DNA of 64,000 nt from Alligator mississippiensis (taxonomy: Eukaryota; Chordata; Crocodylia; Alligatoridae). The stretch is taken from the NCBI RefSeq assembly GCF_030867095.1, contig NC_081824.1:236866719-236930718 (forward strand), given 5' to 3'. Under the pieces are notes generated by a model, which saw only the letters and a list, made by a program, of their open reading frames with translations, did not search any database and had not been told where the DNA came from. The translations under genes were made by a program, and so were the position numbers. Positions 1 to 9,692 of this stretch are shown here, piece by piece (position 1 is the stretch's first letter; every line of letters begins with the position of its first letter).

Positions 1-768
1 GCTGGCCAGCTGAGCAATCCTTGCAAAGCCAGTGGATCACGGCACTCAAGGGAGCCCACCCCAGCCCCAGCCCTGGTAAAATCTGTGGGCAAGGAAGGAG
101 CCCCCCAGGGGGCACTTGCCTGCCTGTACACTAATGCCAGGAGCTTGGGGAATAAGCAGGAGGAGCTCATCCTCCTGCTCAGTGCAAACAATTACGATGT
201 CATAGGGATAACGGAGACCTGGTGGGACTCCACCCATGACTGGACCACGGGGATAGATGGTTATACCCTGTACAGGAGGGATCGTGTAGAGAAAAGGGGC
301 AGGGGTGTAGCTCTCTATGTTAAGGAAAGCTACGCGTCCCTGCAAGCCGATATTGGCGACCAGGGTGGACGGCTGGAGACCCTCTGGATTAAAATCCATG
401 GGGAACACGGCACAGGGGACACAATGGTGGGAGTCTATTACAGACCTCCCACCCAAAGTCCTGAGCTTGACCAGGAGTTTGCCCAGGAACTGGCTGAGGC
501 AGCTTGCTCCAGGACCATGGTTGTCATGGGTGACTTCAATTACCCGGACATCTCGTGGGAGGATCGCTCAGCAAAATCTGAGCGGTCGCAGAGCTTCCTC
601 TCGTGTGTGGATGACCTCTACCTGACTCAAGAAATCTATGGGCCAACGAGAGGCAAAGCGCTGCTCGACCTGGTACTGGCTACTGGGGATGACCTAGTCG
701 GCGACCTAGTGATCGATGGGAAGCTGGGTGACAGTGACCACGAGCTGATCACCTCCACCATCCGCTGA
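1..768 (+). pseudogene. CR1 ORF2, apurinic endonuclease domain (5' cut by window)
   Basis: The frame is open from base 1, so the true start lies outside the window. The domain nicks target DNA to prime reverse transcription. Expected catalytic motifs are visible in order: YTNARSL (Asn), GITETWW (Glu), VYYRPP, MGDFNYPDISW (Asp and Asn) and GDSDHELI (Asp-His). The frame ends at TGA at 766-768. The related copy at 13.7-15.4 kb has a Cys codon (TGC) there, so this is a single-base nonsense change. The frame continues after the stop as KAGKSVSN and FRKADFDKL until a frameshift near 985, in a run of C, moves the reading into the frame used by the reverse transcriptase. Confidence 0.9.
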
Positions 769-1049
769 AAAGCTGGCAAGTCAGTCAGCAACACGCAAGT
801 CCTTGACTTCAGGAAAGCCGACTTTGACAAGCTCAGGAGGCTTGTCAGTGAGGCCCTAAGGGACCGTGACCACAGGGAGAGGGGAATTCAAGAAGAGTGG
901 TTGCTCCTCAAGGGAGCGATCCTCAATGCACAAACTAAATCTATTCCATCTCGGAGGAAAGGCAGCAAGAGGCCACAGCAGCCCCCTGGCTCTCCAGGGA
1001 CCTAGCAGACCTCCTGAGGCTAAAAAGAAAGGCCTACAAAGGATGGAGG

Positions 1050-2882
1050 ATGGGAGTCACCTCCAAGGAGGATTATTCTGCACTGGTCCGGTCCTGTAGG
1101 GAGCTGACCAGGAAAGCCAAGGCTGCAACTGAACTCCAGCTAGCTTTGAGCATCAAGGACAATAAAAAGTCCTTTTTCAGATATGTGGGGAGCCGGAGGA
1201 AAAGCAGGGGCAACGTTGGACCCCTGCTGAACCAGATGGGGCAACTGACAACTGACGCCCAGGAAAAAGCCAACCTATTAAATAGGTACTTTGCGTCAGT
1301 CTTTCATCAGCCCCATGGGACGCCCATGCCCGCTACAGGGCCGGGAAGTCCGGGTGAGGGTGATCCCCTGCCCTCCATTGATGCCGACTTTCTGAAGGAA
1401 CATCTTGAGAAGCTGGATACCTTCAAGTCAGCCGGCCCTGACAATCTTCACCCCAGGGTACTCAAGGAGCTGGCGAGCATCATAGCCCAGCCTCTAGCGC
1501 GGATCTTTGAAAACTCTTGGCGCTCTGGTGTAGTGCCCGAAGACTGGAAGAAGGCTAATGTGGTGCCTATCTTCAAGAAAGGGAGGAAAGTGGATCCGGC
1601 TAACTATAGGCCCATCAGCCTGAGTTCTATCCCAGGGAAGATCTTAGAAAAGTTTATTAAGGAGGCCATCCTTAATGGACTGGCCGACGCCAACATCTTA
1701 TGGGATAGCCAGCACGGGTTTGTTGCGGGTAGGTCTTGCTTGACCAATCTCATTTCCTTCTACGACCAGGTGACCTATCACCTGGACAAGGGAGATGAGA
1801 TTGATGTCATATATCTTGACTTCAAAAAAGCCTTCGATCTGGTTTCCCATTATCGTCTCTTGGAGAAACTGGCCAATTGTCGCCTTGGGTCCTCCATGAT
1901 CCACTGGCTGGAAAATTGGCTCCGGGGTCGGACCCAGAGGGTAGTAATTGATGGAAGTCACTCATCGTGGTGTCCTGTGACCAGTGGGGTCCCCCAGGGC
2001 TCTGTCCTTGGACCCATACTGTTCAACATCTTCATTAATGATGTGGACACTGGAGTCAGAAGCGGACTGGCCAAGTTCGCAGATGACACCAAACTTTGGG
2101 GCAAAGCATCCACACCAGAAGACAGGCGGGTGATCCAGGCTGACCTGGACAGGCTTAGCAAGTGGGCGGACAAGAATCTGATGGTGTTCAACGCCGATAA
2201 ATGCAAGGTCCTCCACCTTGGGAAAAAAAACCCGCAGCATCCTTATAGGCTTGTCAGTGCTATGTTGGCTAGCACTATGGAAGAAAGAGACTTGGGGGTC
2301 ATCATTGACCACAAGATGAACATGAGCCTGCAATGTGATGTGGCGGCTAGTAAAGCAACCAAAACGCTGGCTTGCATCCATAGATGCTTCTCAAGCAAAT
2401 CCCAGGACATCATTCTCCCCCTGTACTCGGCCTTAGTGAGGCCGCAGCTGGAGTACTGCGTCCAGTTTTGGGCTCCACAATTCAAAAAGGATGTGGAGAA
2501 GCTTGAGAGAGTCCAGAGAAGAGCCACGCACATGATCAGAGGTCAGGGAAGCAGACCCTACGATGACAGGCTGAGAGCCCTGGGGCTCTTTAGCCTGGAA
2601 AAGCGCAGGCTCAGGGGCGATCTGATGGCCACCTACAAGTTTATCAGGGGTGACCACCAGTATCTGGGGGAACGTTTGTTCACCAGAGCGCCCCAAGGGA
2701 TGACAACTAGGTCGAATGGTCATAAACTACTACAAGACCGTTTCAGGCTGGACATAAGGAAGAATTTCTTTACTGTCCAAGCCCCTAAGGTCTGGAACAG
2801 CCTGCCACCGGAGGTGGTTCAAGCACCTTCATTGAACACCTTCAAGATGAAACTGGATGCTTATCTTGCTGGGATCCTATGA
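1050..2882 (+). CDS. CR1 ORF2, reverse transcriptase (continuation after frameshift)
   Basis: About 610 residues open to a TGA, just before the 3' UTR. It copies CR1 RNA into DNA at the nicked target. Reverse transcriptase motifs in order: KSAGPDNLHPRVLKEL, NYRPISLSSIPGKILEK, DSQHGFVAGRSCLTNL, DVIYLDFKKAFDLVSH, TSGVPQGSVLGPILFN, and the catalytic box KFADDTKLWG (FADD form, usual in CR1). The C-terminal region has the EYCVQFWAP, LERVQRRAT and GLFSLEKRRLRGDL blocks. The ATG at 1,050 is internal, because the frame is joined upstream to the endonuclease. A catalytically complete domain in a single open frame is unusual in this window, where other CR1 copies are more damaged. Confidence 0.92.
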   Translation: MGVTSKEDYSALVRSCRELTRKAKAATELQLALSIKDNKKSFFRYVGSRRKSRGNVGPLLNQMGQLTTDAQEKANLLNRYFASVFHQPHGTPMPATGPGSPGEGDPLPSIDADFLKEHLEKLDTFKSAGPDNLHPRVLKELASIIAQPLARIFENSWRSGVVPEDWKKANVVPIFKKGRKVDPANYRPISLSSIPGKILEKFIKEAILNGLADANILWDSQHGFVAGRSCLTNLISFYDQVTYHLDKGDEIDVIYLDFKKAFDLVSHYRLLEKLANCRLGSSMIHWLENWLRGRTQRVVIDGSHSSWCPVTSGVPQGSVLGPILFNIFINDVDTGVRSGLAKFADDTKLWGKASTPEDRRVIQADLDRLSKWADKNLMVFNADKCKVLHLGKKNPQHPYRLVSAMLASTMEERDLGVIIDHKMNMSLQCDVAASKATKTLACIHRCFSSKSQDIILPLYSALVRPQLEYCVQFWAPQFKKDVEKLERVQRRATHMIRGQGSRPYDDRLRALGLFSLEKRRLRGDLMATYKFIRGDHQYLGERLFTRAPQGMTTRSNGHKLLQDRFRLDIRKNFFTVQAPKVWNSLPPEVVQAPSLNTFKMKLDAYLAGIL

Positions 2883-3130
2883 CCCCAGCTGACTTCCTGC
2901 CCTTTGGGCAGGGGGCTGGACTTGATGATCTTCCTAGGTCCCTTCCAGCCCTAATGTCTATGAAATCTATGAAATTTCATCAACCTCCTGGATACTAGAG
3001 ATCATGGACTAAATATAGACATTGAATTTTTGACACATTATAATCTGCCTGGCAACTGACTCCCCAGCCCAGCCTCTGGCTTCTTTACTTTTTATTCCAT
3101 CCAGGAAGAGCACACACCAACTGCTGAAAC

Positions 3131-3240
3131 TTCCTCAGCCTGATGAAGGGTTTTTGAACCTGAAAGCTTGCTTAATAACTATTCTCCAACTATTTGGGTT
3201 GGTCTAATAAAAGATATCAAATTCACCTAAGGAACCTTGT
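3131..3240 (+). repeat. Interspersed SINE-like tail repeat
   Basis: The segment has GATGAAGG, then CCTGAAAGCTTGC, then TTGGTCTAATAAAAGATAT. The same succession occurs on the minus strand at 51,265-51,370 and in part at 50,487-50,520 (minus) and 32,085-32,130 (plus). It is therefore a dispersed family with a fixed tail containing AATAAA. I recognise the pattern as a common amniote repeat tail but cannot name the family. Confidence 0.6.
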
Positions 3241-3289
3241 CTACATTGAAGGTGATGCATTTACTTTTGTGGTGGCTACAATTTTGGAC

Positions 3290-3862
3290 TAAATGAATCT
3301 GAGCTCCGTATGCAAAATGCTGGAGGTGATGGTACCAATCTATTTAGTCTTGGTTGTGCCTCAGCTAGAGTATTGTGTGCAGTTTTAGGCTCTGCATTTT
3401 AAGACAGAGATGGGAAAATGAGGAGGATGGGAATATGAAGAGACAAGTGGCAAAGATGATAAAAGGGATAGAGGGAAAACTGTAGGAGGAAAGGGTGGGA
3501 GCTGGCTGTGTTTAGTACTCGGCCTTTTGGCTAAGATCAAGTGTAGAAAAGAAGATTAAGGTGGGAGGATAGGACATCAACTTTCAAGTACTTGAAAAGC
3601 TGTCATAAAAAACGGGGAGAACAATAGGTCTCCTTTGTTGGAGGAGGCAAGAAATGAAGCAATAGGATTACATTGCAGCCAGGCTGTCAGAACAGTAGGA
3701 CAGTGAAACAAACTGTCCAGGGAAGTCATTGAATCTCCTTCAGTAAAACTGGATAAGCATTTATCTGGGATGGTTTAGGGACAGTGCCTTCTGCATTTGT
3801 GCAGATGGTCAGATTAGATGATTTCTGAGGTCCCTTCTAATCCTATGACTTTATACAATCCG
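3290..3862 (+). mobile_element. Old CR1/L3 3' fragment
   Basis: Degenerate CR1/L3-type sequence. It includes CTAGAGTATTGTGTGCAG (RT C-terminal EYC block), then TTTCAAGTACTTGAAAAGCTGTCATAAA, then the 3' UTR ending AGATTAGATGATTTCTGAGGTCCC and TCCTATGACT. Reading frames are lost. The element is interrupted by a U2 snRNA fragment at 3,518-3,546, described separately. Confidence 0.8.
3518..3546 (+). pseudogene. U2 snRNA 5' fragment embedded in CR1/L3
   Basis: These 29 nt match, from memory of the U2 snRNA, the 5' region of U2 just after its first eight or so bases, without a visible mismatch: CTCGGCCTTTTGGCTAAGAT and onward to GTGTAG, which covers the branch-site recognition stretch. The rest of U2 is absent. 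The flanks read as uninterrupted CR1/L3: TGTTTAG before it and AAAAGAAGATTAAGG after it. It is a micro-insertion, not an snRNA gene. Confidence 0.8.
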
Positions 3863-4570
3863 TCCAAAGGGCACAGAAGTGAATGTATCTAGAGGAAGTC
3901 ATGAGTGTCTGGGGCTTTACAAACAGAGGAAATGTGAAGGAGAGAAGATGTCTGAAGGACAGGATTCCAGGAGAGACTGCGGGACTGCACAATCTGGCAA
4001 GAAAGAAGGGCTGATGTCCATCAACAGTGGGTGCAATAGGGATTAAAGGGAAAGTAGAGAGGAAGGGCTGTAATGGCAGGGCAAATAAGGCTCAGAAGCA
4101 TTATACAGGGACCTTCCAGATCTGGCTAGACAAGGAGGCTGTTGATAAAATCTGTTTCATACATGATCCATATAATCTTTTCAGTCTCTGTCATTTAGCT
4201 TGGAAAACACAAAGTTTTAAATAAATTGTAAAAGACACCAATGGACTCTCCAAGCATCTACTTTCTCAGAAAAGCCTTTGTGATGCCATTGCCCAAGAAA
4301 ATTTCTGATCCCTAGCTGGTGCAAATTGGAAGCGATTTGTTGAAATGAACAAAGGGTACTATTATCCATTGACCTTATGCCATGCCAAAAGTACTTAAAA
4401 TGTGAGTATTTTCATGTTAAATAGGAAGATTCATTGTAGATGTCCACTGATCATCTCAAATTTATACCACTTAGTCAAGGAGTGTCTTTGAGTCATACTA
4501 CCTTAGTTGTATTGTGGTAACATCAGTCTTCTCCCACAAAGATAAGGTGAGCAATTTGAGTCCTCCAGAA
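3863..4570. other. Unassigned interval
   Basis: Ordinary AT-moderate sequence with only short chance open frames. I see no gene, RNA or clear repeat boundary. Confidence 0.5.
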
Positions 4571-4744
4571 TCCCAGGATGCACCACGCTCAGCTTCCCCA
4601 ACCCACCCTACTCCATGGACAATCTACCCACCAAGCTCTACTGCCCAGGGGGTGGTACTGTCCAGGGGCAGGCAGGGCCCTGCCAGTGCTCACTATAGAG
4701 TTACTGGGGGTGGAGATGCAGGAGGATTGTGGCTTCCCTTCACA

Positions 4745-4806
4745 GGCTCTATACTGTTCCTGTCCTGGGGGGTGGGGGGAGTGGGAGAGGGCTGTGCTGT
4801 GGAGAG
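4745..4806 (+). repeat. Direct repeat, left copy (partner 6,228-6,283)
   Basis: The segment CTGTTCCTGTCCTGGGG, then a G-rich run and GTGGGAGAGGGCTGTG.TGTGGAGAG, recurs about 1.48 kb downstream in the same orientation at 6,228-6,283. The solo LTR at 4,853-5,981 lies between the copies, so the repeat pre-dates the LTR. Confidence 0.6.
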
Positions 4807-4852
4807 CCCCTGAGCTGAGTCAAGCCACCCGGCCCCATGTCAGGCTGCTCTG

Positions 4853-5981
4853 TGTGACAGGTATCTGCCCTGGGCCGACCTTAATGTGGTCCACACACCT
4901 GTTCCTGGGGCAACCGCCCGCCTACTCTCCTGCCATGCAGGGAGAGATGCAGGGAGAGATTAATTAGTGTTAGTTAGCAGGAGGCTGCCCTTGTACTGCC
5001 CCACTGCTAGGGGGCGCTATCTGCAGCTCTGTTTCCTCCCCTACACCGCAGTCCACACCTTGCCGATGGAATAGTCGTTGACTCAGGTCTATCACTGTTT
5101 GGCCCCTTCCTGTTCTCTCTGGGCCTTCCTTCCTTAGATGCACACTCCCTCCGGTGCTAGGGCTCTCCCTGGCCTTATCTCACTCTGCGCCCTCTTCTCC
5201 AGGGCCTTATCTACAATGCTGTTCCCTTTCTGGGGCCTTCTCTGTGATGCTACACCATCTCCTGGGCTTACCACACCCGCACTGGGGCTTCCCAGTAAGG
5301 CTGCCCCCTATCTGGGGCTCACCATGCCCAACTTGGGCTTCCCAGTAAGGCTGCCCCCTATCTGGGCTCTCCATGCCCACACTGGGGCTTCCCAGTAAGG
5401 CTGCCCCCTATCTGGGCTCTCCATGCCCACACTGGGGCTTCTCAATAATGCAGCCCTCTTCTGGGGCTCTCTGTGCCTACACTAGGGCTCCTTAATAATG
5501 CTCCCTCTCTGGGGCTCTCCAGAAACTGCCCCTTCTCTAGGGCTGGGGTCTATGTACCCCATACACTGCACCCTTACTGGTGCTGGGGCCCCCACACTAC
5601 TGTGGATTCCCTATGAGGTCTCCTCCAACCCCTAATAGCCTCACCCAAACCACTGGGGTAACAACAAAATGAAACAGAAACTCAAGCCTCTTGGCTATAA
5701 CCTAAACATAAGCCACCTGGTTATAACAACATTGCTCAAGCAGCTTAGAGCTGCCATAAGCTGTACTTGCGGTCAGACTTCTTCCCACATCCTAGCTTAA
5801 GGAGCTCCTGACTGCTGGCATCCTGTCTGTGCTTTATATAGGAGCCAGGCCCTGTGCCTTTCAGTCAGCTGACCTCCTGGTTGCCCTGGCAACCCACAGC
5901 TGGGCTCCTTATTCCCTGCTACGGCTCTTTCCCTGGCAGTTTCCCCTCTCTAGGAGCAGGGCACCTCCATGCTCTGTGACA
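4853..5981 (-). mobile_element. Solo LTR, family X, copy 1
   Basis: A 1,129-bp endogenous-retrovirus-type LTR on the minus strand. Read on minus it begins TGTCACAGAGCA and ends CCTGTCACA. It is flanked by an exact 5-bp target duplication CTCTG (4,848-4,852 and 5,982-5,986). A TATA box (TATATAAAG on minus) is at 5,833-5,840. The middle carries a 50-bp tandem repeat. A second copy in the other orientation lies at 37,565-38,633 and matches end to end, which fixes the boundaries. No internal retroviral genes are present, so it is a solo LTR. Confidence 0.88.
5241..5540 (-). repeat. 50-bp minisatellite inside LTR family X
   Basis: The block CCCAGTAAGGCTGCCCCCTA recurs at 5,291, 5,341 and 5,391, exactly 50 bp apart. 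More diverged units (CTCAATAATGCAGCCCTCTT and similar) lie downstream. The partner LTR has a diverged version of the same array at 38,040-38,300, so the array belongs to the LTR family and is not a local accident. Confidence 0.85.
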
Positions 5982-6019
5982 CTCTGTTGAACCCTTCTGA
6001 CCTGATCACAGCCCCCGTG

Positions 6020-6330
6020 GCCTGATCCTACACCCCTCAGGCTTCCTAGGAGAGGGCTGCACATTCTGCCCAGAACTAGGCAAAAGCTACAGAAAAGTTC
6101 AGTTAACCAAGGTTAATTGTGGTCAATTGGAATTTTCCCTCATTGCCTGACCTCATTTCCCCTTAGCCACATCATCTATCCCCTGGCCAGGTGGCTAGCT
6201 GGGGTCTATAGCATCCTTTCACAGCACCCCTCTGTTCCTGTCCTGGGGTTGGGGGGTGGGAGAGGGCTGTGTTGTGGAGAGGCTGGAAGCCACAGCCTGG
6301 AGCCTCTAGAAGCTGAGTTGTACAGGCAGG
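6020..6330 (-). repeat. Palindrome-bearing repeat, copy 1
   Basis: Read on minus it has GGGGAAATGAGGTCAGGC, then GGGAAAATTCCAATTGACCA, then GGTTAACTGAACTTTTCTGT. The same order occurs at 8,646-8,785 and 9,365-9,490 on plus. The core TTCAATTAAC...GTTAATTGAA is an inverted repeat. Confidence 0.65.
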
Positions 6331-6378
6331 AGCATGGAACCACTAGTAGCAGAGTGAGAGGGAGTAGTATGGTTTAGC

Positions 6379-7198
6379 ATGAAAGTGTTGGCTACAAATG
6401 TCCAACTCAGGATCCTTAAAATTCTGGTTTATTAGGCAGATTGAAGCACTGTAATGAAGTTAAACCATAAACCTTGGGGCTGGTCCCCACACACACACAC
6501 ACACACACATGCACACACACAGTAGCAAACTACACGAGTCAGGTATACCTATCCCACAGGCACTGGAGTCTGCCGTCGAGGCTTCTTTCAGCGTGGTATC
6601 ATCTTCCAGAAGGGGGTTGCTGGCGGGTCCTTCTGGCTGGACAGGTCGGGTGCTGGTCAAGTTGGAGATCAAGAGGGCGCCCCTGAGGGTCACTTTTCAC
6701 TGCTTTTTTATCTGTCCTTGGCAGACTTTAGTGACTCCCCAGTTTTCAGGTTTGCCCAATCCAGGGGTCGTTGACCCTTGTGGGACTTCCCCCTCAGTGG
6801 CTACTGGATGGCATCTGTCAGCCCCAGGGGTCATCTGCATGTACATGCAGGTTTGGGAGTCCGTTGATGAATTTTGAATAGGGCTCTGGGAGCAGTCAAT
6901 CTGGAGATATTCATCCCAAAAGTTGGTCCCCAGCGTTGATTAACTCAGACCAGGGCTTCTAGCTCTTGAACAGTGACGTTTAGAGATTTCCCAGTTGTTA
7001 CATTGTCTTCTATTGATTTCTTCCGTTGGTTATCTGCGGTTTCCCTAGGTGTTAATTGCTGTCTGCTACTGTGTTACACATTTAATCACTGATTCATTCG
7101 CTCTTTCAGGGGCCTGCCTGATACAGGGAAGCGGCAGGTTGACTCCTGCCTTTGTTAACATTGTTACAATGTATAGCTTACTTCTGAAACTAAACACA
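6379..7198 (-). mobile_element. Probable solo LTR, family Z
   Basis: Read on minus this 820-bp segment begins TGTGTTTAGTTTC. It has a TATA-like CAGATAAAAAAGCAG, a (TG)n tract, then AATAAACCAGAA as a polyadenylation signal about 60 bp before its end. The 6-bp sequence TTTAGC flanks both sides (6,373-6,378 and 7,199-7,204) and is read as the target duplication. The right-hand terminus does not end in a clean CA, so the exact boundary is less certain than for families X and Y. No second copy was found here. Confidence 0.5.
6488..6521. repeat. (CA)n microsatellite
   Basis: An uninterrupted CA run followed by ATG and a short further CA run. Confidence 0.95.
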
Positions 7199-7204
7199 TT
7201 TAGC

Positions 7205-8540
7205 TGAAAGTTGAAAGGTGAGGAGTATAAAATATAAGCTACAAAAGTAATGCCAAGGCACACAAATAGATAAAAATACCAAAATACAAGGGGAGATACA
7301 AAATGCACACATACAAATTTTAAAACACAATTCCTTATCTTAAAGTGAAAGAAAGAGGAAGGAAGAAAAGGTAGAAGAGGAAAAACATATTCAAAGAGGG
7401 GAGAGCAACTGCAGGCAAGAGGAAAAGGGGGCTTTCTGCTACAAAAGTGATTCAGCATGGCAGAGAGGGCTAGAAAATTATATTTAGAGGTTTGCTTTTG
7501 GGAATTGTCTTGTAAAGTATATATGTATTAGAATAATGGTCTAGGGCAATGGCAAGGGTTAATTGATTTCTAAAAAGCTTGCTTGTGAAAGTTTCCTCAA
7601 GGCCCACGGTATCTGACAGGCAAACAGCAAGCAGACACACAGGCTGGGAAATTGAAGATATATACCGCACTATTTCGTAACATGAGATAAGTTGGCACCA
7701 GGTCACAGTGCCCAACTGCAGGGCCCTTGAGATTTCTGGTTTTGGGGAACAGACCAAATTAGGAGAAGATGGGGAAAGCCCAAATTAGGATGTATGCATG
7801 TGATGGGCTTGTGAAACAAAGGAATATGCTTACAGGGCAGAACATGGACAGTATGACGACCATAGAGAGACGAATCAGCGATGGCCAAAGATGAAGATTT
7901 ATCAGGAGGAGGAAAGAATACAAAAGAAGGGATTTCAGAGAAGCAGAGGGTCCCTGAGAGGGGAACTCAAGGCCACCATGGACAAAGGGCACACCACCAG
8001 CCCATCCAACCCACTGGGAGGAGGGCCTCTGCCTCTGACCTCCAGGCTGCTGACATCTGACATTCAAGAGAGAACTTCAGGGTGAAGTTTACATACTGGC
8101 TAGATGTACCTTCCCTCTGATGACAGCCCTAGGACTGGTAGATATAGAATTGTTTGCATTATTCTTATCTGCTATCACTGTGTATCAGTAAAACTTGCCT
8201 ATTATCAAATAGAAAGGTCATGGTTGGTCTGAGGGTTTTGGGTCCACTCGAAACAAGGTATCTGGGTCATAAATCCAGTGCCAACAGGCAGGCAGCTCCG
8301 TGTTCCTGCTGCACTAAACACCTTCCTGGCAGCTTTGCTCCATGTTGGTAGGTGAATCGAGAGCATGGAGCTACCGGGAGAGGGAAAAGCTCCAGGTTCC
8401 CTCTGCCCTGACCTCCCTCCCAACAGCTCCATGCTCCAGCTTCCCTTACCAGTGCAGAGCTGCAGCCACCAGGACGGGGTTTAACATGGCAGGAGCACAC
8501 AACATGTTTTGCATTCCCCTCCCCTCTGTCAGCAGCTCCA
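7205..8540. other. Unassigned interval
   Basis: AT-rich left part, mixed right part. Only chance open frames. I see no repeat termini or RNA gene. Confidence 0.5.
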
Positions 8541-8544
8541 CACT

Positions 8545-8785
8545 CAGGTTTCCAGCCTTTCCACAGCCTCACAGTGGGGTGGGCTATGGAGGAAAGCCAC
8601 AGCCCCCCATGAAGCTGCTTGGCCAGGTGAGGGACAGTGAAGCTTGAGGAAAATGAGGCCAGGTAGCATGGGAAAATTTCAATTAACTGGGAGTAACTGT
8701 GGTTTATTGAACTTTTCCATGGCTTTCACCTGGTTCTGGTGAAAGGTGCAGTCCTCTCTGGAGAAGGCTGGGGAGCTGCGGTTGT
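8545..8785 (+). repeat. Palindrome-bearing repeat, copy 2
   Basis: It shares with copy 3 the blocks CCAGCCTTTCCACAGCC, GGGAAAATTTCAATTAAC, then TTGAACTTTTCCATGG and CTTTCACCTGGTTCTGGTGAA. The last block forms a second small inverted repeat (TTTCACC...GGTGAAA). Confidence 0.7.
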
Positions 8786-9221
8786 GTTGTCAACCTGTTG
8801 TGGAGCCAGCTGGCTGGGCTGCATCCACCGGCATCAGCCTGGTTGAACTGCACTGGCACTTGCTTCCTAAAGGAATGGGGAGACAGTTTTTTAAGATCAC
8901 AGACCTGGAGAGTTGGTGCTGGAGCACCTTTGGGTCTTATTGTGAGCCTCTGCAATGATGAAGCAACACAGTGCAGAAGAGGAACCCCACTCCACCCAAA
9001 AAATCCAATTGCCCAACAGATGAGTACATTCTAACAGTCGTAATTAATAGGCAATCACAGAGTTAAGCAAATGCAGACTGACAGCAGGCCAACCTCACTT
9101 GTAACCTGTGCCTTCACTAACATTTGTTCTACAGCTAGCCCCGCTGTCTGTTGACATGTTGTTTCTCCTCATTAATATATATAATTGTATGCTTCCTCCC
9201 CCTGGTCATTCCATGCTGCAG

Positions 9222-9490
9222 CTTCCAGCCTTTCCACAGCCATAAGTCATAGCTCTCTCCTACCACTCCACCCCAAGATGGGATTGGGGTGGGGTGTGTG
9301 GGAGAAAGCCATAGCCCCCATTAAGTTGCCTGGTGTGGGGACTTCCAAGACGACTTGGGGGAAATGAAGCCAGGTGTCATGGGAAAATTTCAATTAACCA
9401 CACGTAATTGCAGTTAATTTGAACATTTCTGTGGGGCTTTCACTTGGCTTTGTGTGAAAGGTACAGCATTCTTTAGGGAAGGTGGGGATG
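9222..9490 (+). repeat. Palindrome-bearing repeat, copy 3
   Basis: Same block order as copy 2, about 680 bp downstream and in the same orientation. The spacer between copies 2 and 3 is unrelated, so they are two members of an interspersed family or a local duplication with decay. Confidence 0.7.
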
Positions 9491-9639
9491 TTGGGCTAAA
9501 GGAATTGGGTCAGAAAATCTCAGCAGAGCTGCTGATGTAGGGCCAGCTGAATGGGTTTGACTCGTGGGCTCCCTGCAGTACAGTCCTCTCCCACCTCCAC
9601 AAAGCCAGGATAGAAAATGGGGGCCTGGCCCCTAGCCAT

Positions 9640-9692
9640 GGCCCTGCTTTCCAGCCCTCTCAAGGTCCCTTCCAAACCTAATTTTCTATGAT
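9640..9692 (+). mobile_element. CR1 3' UTR tail
   Basis: TTTCCAGCCCTCTCAAGGTC followed by CCTTCCAAACCTAATTTTCTATGATA is the standard CR1 3' terminus with one TCTATGA unit. How far it extends to the left is unclear. Confidence 0.65.

Larger units (their letters stand above)
1..2976 (+). mobile_element. CR1 LINE, near-complete ORF2 and 3' end
   Basis: A CR1-clade non-LTR retrotransposon. The left edge is cut by the window, so ORF1 and the 5' UTR are not visible. It holds an endonuclease domain, a reverse transcriptase, and a short 3' UTR that ends in the octamer-like repeats TCTATGAAA TCTATGAAA near 2,957-2,975, the usual CR1 3' signature. No poly(A) tail is seen, as expected for CR1. Only one nonsense codon and one frameshift break ORF2, so this is among the youngest CR1 copies here. 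Compare the older copies at 12,596, 23,930 and 43,120, which carry many more breaks. Confidence 0.95.

Noticed and set aside
3518..3546. Functional U2 snRNA gene
   Set aside because: Only 29 nt are present; the Sm site, later stem-loops and snRNA promoter elements are missing.
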